56,781 bases of DNA from positions 1 through 56,781 of the forward strand of contig CANRNP010000005.1 of the NCBI GenBank assembly GCA_947632015.1. The letters are read 5' to 3'. Source of the DNA: an uncultured Clostridia bacterium (GTDB lineage: Bacteria; Bacillota; Clostridia; Christensenellales; Borkfalkiaceae). How positions within the stretch are numbered: the first letter of the stretch is position 1; each line of letters begins with the position of its first letter. Positions 53,557 to 56,781 of the stretch are shown in pieces. Both the position numbers and the translations under genes were made by a program. The notes below the pieces were generated by a model. That model did no database searches, had not been told where the DNA came from, and saw only the letters and a list, made by a program, of their open reading frames with translations.

Positions 53557-53612
53557 ATTGTACATGATTTATAATCATAAGTCAAGAGTTTTATGATAAA
53601 TAATCATATAAT
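53557..53612. promoter_or_regulatory. Paired operators and divergent promoters of XRE gene 3
   Basis: Palindromes ATGATTTATAATCAT (53564-53578) and ATGATAAATAATCAT (53593-53607) start 29 nt apart. The plus-strand -10 box TATAAT (53607-53612) begins on the last base of the second. On the minus strand, -35 TTGACT (53580-53585), a 17-nt spacer and -10 TACAAT (53557-53562) enclose the first palindrome. A perfect 10-pair hairpin at 53517-53542 lies downstream on that minus-strand transcript. Confidence 0.7.
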
Positions 53613-53622
53613 ATCTATATCG

Positions 53623-53844
53623 ATGGATATTGTAAAACTCGAAAAGATCAAAAGGAATTTGCGGCAGGCGATCCAGAAGAGCGGCATGACGCAAGCGGAA
53701 CTTGCCGCAAAGATTTCCGTCTCGCAATCTTGTATTGCGCACTATATTCGGGGCGACATTTTGCCCGGACTTGATACGTTTGCGGAGTTGTGTCGGGTCT
53801 TGGACGAGGATCCGAAAGATCTGTTGGGGCTTCGTGAGGAATAA
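53623..53844 (+). CDS. Small XRE-family HTH regulator 3
   Basis: A 73-residue XRE-type protein. The HTH is MTQAELAAKISVSQSCIAHY, followed by IRGDILPGLDTFAELCRVL and the ending PKDLLGLREE. I chose the ATG at 53623: it lies 10 nt after the -10 box, and the earlier ATG at 53593 is inside the second operator. No Shine-Dalgarno sequence is seen. It likely represses itself and a minus-strand promoter, whose transcript holds no convincing gene. A broken copy of its 3' end lies 0.7 kb upstream. Confidence 0.8.
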   Translation: MDIVKLEKIKRNLRQAIQKSGMTQAELAAKISVSQSCIAHYIRGDILPGLDTFAELCRVLDEDPKDLLGLREE

Positions 53845-53855
53845 TGTTGGAAATC

Positions 53856-53892
53856 GGGCGGGAATTTCGGAATTCCCGCCCGATACTTTTTT
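53856..53892 (+). terminator. Terminator of XRE gene 3
   Basis: An 11-pair stem GGGCGGGAATT (53856-53866) with AATTCCCGCCC (53871-53881), loop TCGG, then GATACTTTTTT. It starts 12 nt after the stop codon. Confidence 0.85.
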
Positions 53893-53978
53893 ATGCTAAG
53901 GCGATGTTTCGACTACGCTCGGAATGACGTAATTAGAAATGGCGATGTTTCCTTCGCCGGCGACTCGTGCCGTGCTTG

Positions 53979-54082
53979 GAGAAACAGAACTTCGCGCGGG
54001 ACGGAATGACGGATTTAGAAAAATTCCAAATACGTCACCCTGAGCCGCCGAGCGAAGCGAGGCGTGTCGAAGGGTCGCCGCA
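53979..54082. repeat. R2 direct repeat, second copy (104 bp)
   Basis: Nearly identical to 53255-53358. The pair, with the matching terminators and XRE 3' ends, shows that this block was duplicated around or together with the XRE gene. Confidence 0.9.
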
Positions 54083-54200
54083 GTTTATTTGCCCCCTCCT
54101 TAGGAGGGGGGTAGGGGAGTGGTGTCCTTTGCTTCTGAAATGCCACCACCTCAGTCACCTTCGGTGACAGCTCCTCCTCAAAGGAGGCGCCGAGAAAAGA
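54083..54200. repeat. R4 copy and inverted R3 copy
   Basis: R4 (CCCCCTCCTTAGGAGGGGGG, TAGGGGAGTGGTG) at about 54092-54123, then R3 in reverse (CACCACCTCAGTCACCTTCG, GCTCCTCCTCAAAGGAGGCG) at about 54143-54192. The first block (53359-53482) has the same two families in the opposite order and orientation. No gene is seen up to the stop of the minus-strand nucleotidase. Confidence 0.65.
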
Positions 54201-54219
54201 GGGGAGACGTCGCGTTACA

Positions 54220-56178
54220 TCATGCGCCGACCGAAAACGCGAAATTGTAGTATCCCGCTTTGGTGTTCACGGTGCCCGTGCCCGAATAGTTGTTTACATA
54301 GACATAGGCTCCGCCTTCTCTAAGTTGCAGATAGTGCGCGCCCTTCGGAAGAGATATGGTGAAATATCCCTCCTCGTCCGTCGTGACTTCCTGCACCGCG
54401 CCGCCGTCTATCGAGAGATGAAAAGTCCTGTTCGCCTGCACCGTTTCCCCCTGCAACACCAAGAGTTTCACTTCATAGGTCGCCGGCGAGCTGTCGTTTG
54501 CGATCAAAATGCGGTCGTAGGCGCACCGATAGTCGAGAACGCCGCCGTTCTGTTCGCTCAAATAGAGGAGATAATCCATAACGAGCATGTCCTCGCCGCC
54601 GAGTTCGCCGATCTTTTCCCCCTTTTCAAAGGAAGCGGAAACATAATTGTTCGTCGCAAGGAGCAGTTTATTTTCGCTGTCGGTGCGGAGAAGCTCCGTT
54701 CCGTCCGCGAGCCTCACTTCCACGACCTTGCTTCCCGCCTCGCCCGCGGGGTCGTAGGTGTAGGTGAAGCCGCTCACCTGCAAAAAGGAGCCGCTCACCC
54801 GCTCGCGCAGAAGAAGCCCCGTATCGTCCTGTCCCGTCGTCGTAAGCCCCTTTTCGAGAACGGCGAAGAGCTCCGCGGGGGAGACGAGCAGCACTTCCAC
54901 GAGGTTGCCGTGGTTGAAGGCGTTCATCACGTCGCCGACGGTGACGTCTGTGCCGCCCGATTGCCACGTCGGAAGGCTCTGCGAAATGCCGCCGCCGTTT
55001 TCGACGGCGATCACGGGAATTTCGGGTTGCAGATCGTTCTGTTTTACGAATTCCTCGGCGTAGTGGCGGAAGGCGTCCGTTACAAAGTCGCCGTAAGAGG
55101 TCTCCACAACGCGGGATTCCACGTAATCGTGGCAGACATAGCCCCCGAAGAGGGGATGATCGAGCTTGCAGAGGAATTCATCCAGAATTTCCTTCTGTTG
55201 AAGTTCGATGGCGGCGAGCGTTTCGCCCGTCTTTTGCGCCTTCTGCTCCCCCGCCTCGGTGAGGGGATAACTCATCGCTGCGTCGTAGTCGAGCACTTCC
55301 CCCGTGGCAGAGACCTTCGCGCCCGCCTCGTCGTCCGTGAACGTGAGGGTGAGCTTGCCTAAATTTGCAAAATTCACCCCCGTTTGGAGAACGGGGACGC
55401 CCTGCACCTTTTTGTTCTCCACGGTGTGGCTGTGCCCGTCGATGACGGCGGTCACTTCCGCCTGTTCCGCTTGGGAGAGCCCCGAAAGGAGCTGTTCGCT
55501 CGTGCAGGAAACCGCCTTTTCGTTGTCGCCCATGTGGCAGACGAGGACGATCGCGTCCGTTCCGTCTTTGAGAAGGGCGATCTGCTCCTTTGCGGTTTTG
55601 ATCTCGTCTGCAAAGGTCACCCCCGAAAGGAGGGTGGGGTTGGTGGAAGTCGCCGTGGAGACGGTGGTCAGCCCGATGAAGCCGATCTTATAGCCCGCAA
55701 CTTCGAGCACGGCGGAACTTTCGAGCAACGGCTTACCGTCTTTGAGAACGTTCGCCGCGAGGACGGGAAAGTCCGCGAGCCCCTTATTTTCGAGAAGCGC
55801 ATCCGCGCCGTAGTCGAACTCGTGGTTGCCCGCCGCCATGAGGTCGTAGCCCGCTTCGTTCATCATGCGCACGACGTCCGCGCCCTGCGAGATCGAGGCG
55901 AAGGACGCCCCCTGCGTTGCGTCGCCCGCGTCCACGAGAAGGGCGTTTTCGGTGGAAGCCTTGATCGCCGCCGCCTGCACGACGCCGATCGTCTTGCCGC
56001 TCTTGCTGCCGGCGAGATTGCCGTGCATATCGTTGGTGGTAAAGACCGTCACCGTCGCGCTGTCGCGGGGAGTAAATTGTTCGGGCGGCGTAGGTCCTGA
56101 GGTCGGTTTGCACGCCGTAAGGGCGCACAGCCCAAATACCGCCCCAAGGAGCGCCGCCGCTTTTTTACATAATTTCAT
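54220..56178 (-). CDS. 5'-nucleotidase-like metallophosphatase lipoprotein
   Basis: A 652-residue surface lipoprotein of the UshA/CpdB family, which releases phosphate from nucleotides outside the cell. The signal peptide ends in LTAC with C23 lipidated. The metallophosphatase motifs are in order: FTTNDMHGNL, DAGDATQGASF, GNHEFDYG, CHMGDNEK and GHSHTVENK. The 5'-nucleotidase C-terminal domain follows (about 330-520, with YGDFVTDAF and AVENGGGI). A final beta-sandwich-like tail of about 90 residues (from LLVLQGETVQANRTF) may bind the wall or a surface partner. It is divergent from the M18 gene and has an AAAGAGG site. Confidence 0.9.
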   Translation of the reverse strand: MKLCKKAAALLGAVFGLCALTACKPTSGPTPPEQFTPRDSATVTVFTTNDMHGNLAGSKSGKTIGVVQAAAIKASTENALLVDAGDATQGASFASISQGADVVRMMNEAGYDLMAAGNHEFDYGADALLENKGLADFPVLAANVLKDGKPLLESSAVLEVAGYKIGFIGLTTVSTATSTNPTLLSGVTFADEIKTAKEQIALLKDGTDAIVLVCHMGDNEKAVSCTSEQLLSGLSQAEQAEVTAVIDGHSHTVENKKVQGVPVLQTGVNFANLGKLTLTFTDDEAGAKVSATGEVLDYDAAMSYPLTEAGEQKAQKTGETLAAIELQQKEILDEFLCKLDHPLFGGYVCHDYVESRVVETSYGDFVTDAFRHYAEEFVKQNDLQPEIPVIAVENGGGISQSLPTWQSGGTDVTVGDVMNAFNHGNLVEVLLVSPAELFAVLEKGLTTTGQDDTGLLLRERVSGSFLQVSGFTYTYDPAGEAGSKVVEVRLADGTELLRTDSENKLLLATNNYVSASFEKGEKIGELGGEDMLVMDYLLYLSEQNGGVLDYRCAYDRILIANDSSPATYEVKLLVLQGETVQANRTFHLSIDGGAVQEVTTDEEGYFTISLPKGAHYLQLREGGAYVYVNNYSGTGTVNTKAGYYNFAFSVGA

Positions 56179-56212
56179 TTTGATCTACCTCTTTCAAATC
56201 GATTTTTTCCCT

Positions 56213-56241
56213 ATTTTATCACCCTTTTTCGCAAATTGCAA
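56213..56241 (-). promoter_or_regulatory. Promoter of the nucleotidase gene
   Basis: On the minus strand, -35 TTGCAA (56236-56241), a 17-nt spacer and -10 TAAAAT (56213-56218). The start codon is 35 nt further on. Confidence 0.65.
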
Positions 56242-56268
56242 GTGCGGGAAGATAGTTGGGTCATTTTC

Positions 56269-56297
56269 TTGCCTTTTTGCGGCGGGGGTGCTATAAT
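56269..56297 (+). promoter_or_regulatory. Promoter of the M18 aminopeptidase gene
   Basis: A -35 box TTGCCT (56269-56274), a 17-nt spacer and a perfect -10 box TATAAT (56292-56297). The gene has a normal leader with a CGGAGGA site, unlike the leaderless genes elsewhere in the window. Confidence 0.7.
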
Positions 56298-56327
56298 GGG
56301 GTGGAAAAAAATAAATCGGAGGACGGT

Positions 56328-56781
56328 ATGTCTGAAAAAAAGAGCAAGGGGCAGGAGCTTATGGAAAAGCTCGCCTACAAGAAACGCAACTACTATGAAG
56401 TCGCGAGCGAAAGCGAACGCAAAGAGATCTTCGATTACGCGGAGGGCTATAAAGCCTTCCTCGACGCCGCAAAAACCGAGCGCGAGGCGTGCGATTTCGC
56501 CGTGGAAACGGCAAAAAGAGCCGGCTTTACCGAATACCGCTTCGGCGATCAACTCCAAGCGGGGGACAAGAGGTATTTTATCAACCGCGGGAAGTCCGTC
56601 GTCGTGTTCCGCGTGGGCACAAAGAACCTCGAAGAGGACGGCATGCGCGTCATCGCATCCCATATCGACGCGCCCCGCATCGACATCAAGCAGAACCCGC
56701 TCTATGAGGACAGCGGCATGGCGTTCTTCAAGACCCATTACTACGGCGGCATCAAAAAGTATCAGTGGACGGCGATCCCGC
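56328..56781 (+). CDS. M18 family aminopeptidase, partial (N terminus)
   Basis: The first 151 residues of an M18 zinc aminopeptidase; the window ends inside the gene. It begins MSEKKSKGQELMEKLAYKKR. VIASHIDAPRIDIKQNP contains the first zinc-binding histidine, and YEDSGMAFFKTHYYGGIKKY continues the family pattern. These enzymes remove N-terminal residues from peptides in the cytoplasm, so it could help use peptides imported by the Opp system. The second half, with the remaining zinc ligands, is not in the window. Confidence 0.92.
   Translation, partial: MSEKKSKGQELMEKLAYKKRNYYEVASESERKEIFDYAEGYKAFLDAAKTEREACDFAVETAKRAGFTEYRFGDQLQAGDKRYFINRGKSVVVFRVGTKNLEEDGMRVIASHIDAPRIDIKQNPLYEDSGMAFFKTHYYGGIKKYQWTAIP

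Noticed and set aside
52964..54219. Insertion sequence or prophage remnant
   Set aside because: No transposase, integrase, terminal inverted repeats or target duplications were found; the repeats are hairpin elements without coding capacity.

Overview
The window looks like a chromosomal segment of an uncultured, moderately GC-rich member of the Clostridia (Bacillota). The reasons are the Firmicutes-type ribosomal super-operon (S10-spc-alpha order with secY-adk-map-infA inside, zinc-type S14, S4 and L36), the NifU-like/GGGtGRT gene pair, strong AAGGAGG-type ribosome binding sites, lipoprotein-based Opp transport and sigma-A-type promoters. A Christensenellales-like gut lineage is my guess from general resemblance only. 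I saw no phage genes, transposase, rRNA, tRNA or CRISPR array.

Layout. (1) 1-4700 is a repeat-rich stretch holding a DUF559 nuclease-like gene, obgE, yhbY and two tiny XRE regulators. One regulator is divergent from a 53-residue membrane protein. The gaps are filled with several families of hairpin-forming dispersed repeats. (2) 4748-6303 encodes a NifU-like Fe-S scaffold, apparently with an internal in-frame deletion, and its usual GGGtGRT partner. (3) 6501-17827 is one twelve-gene operon: tandem AAA+ ATPase (CbbX/SpoVK type), two paralogous YbjN-like small proteins, vWA protein, PP2C phosphatase with a long coiled coil, Ser/Thr kinase with twin C-terminal modules, transglutaminase-like protein, microbial-type PARG (TIGR02452), zinc-ribbon-TerD, RanBP2-finger membrane protein and a four-helix membrane protein. 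The vWA-PP2C-kinase trio plus TerD matches the TerY-P type of Ter stress systems, but the partners here make an unusual set. This is my best candidate for an under-described system. (4) 18419-36245 is a secreted-protein digestion and uptake operon: a giant surface subtilase with BspA-type leucine-rich repeats, a lipoprotein, a very long oligopeptide-binding lipoprotein, OppB, OppC, an OppD carrying a roughly 320-residue tandem-repeat insertion, OppF and a small membrane protein. (5) 36638-52963 is the ribosomal protein super-operon from rpsJ to rplQ. It is interrupted between infA and rpmJ by about 670 bp of repeats, and a new promoter follows rpmJ. (6) 52964-54219 is a second repeat island with a third XRE regulator and a relic of another. 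(7) 54220-56781 has a 5'-nucleotidase-like lipoprotein on the minus strand and the start of an M18 aminopeptidase.

Two patterns run across the window. First, a structured repeat (called R1 here, about 170-190 nt, five copies, all on the plus strand) keeps three hairpins while the stem sequences change on both sides, so base pairing rather than sequence is preserved. Second, each of the three tiny XRE regulators has two palindromic operators whose starts are exactly 29 nt apart, although the operator sequence differs at each locus. At each locus the own -10 box starts at or one base before the last base of the second operator, and a strong divergent promoter overlaps an operator. Several genes in the repeat islands (DUF559, obgE, two XRE genes) have a -10 box only 6-10 nt before the ATG and no ribosome binding site, which suggests leaderless transcripts.

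All functional calls are from reading the sequence and from knowledge of the families; no database search was run.
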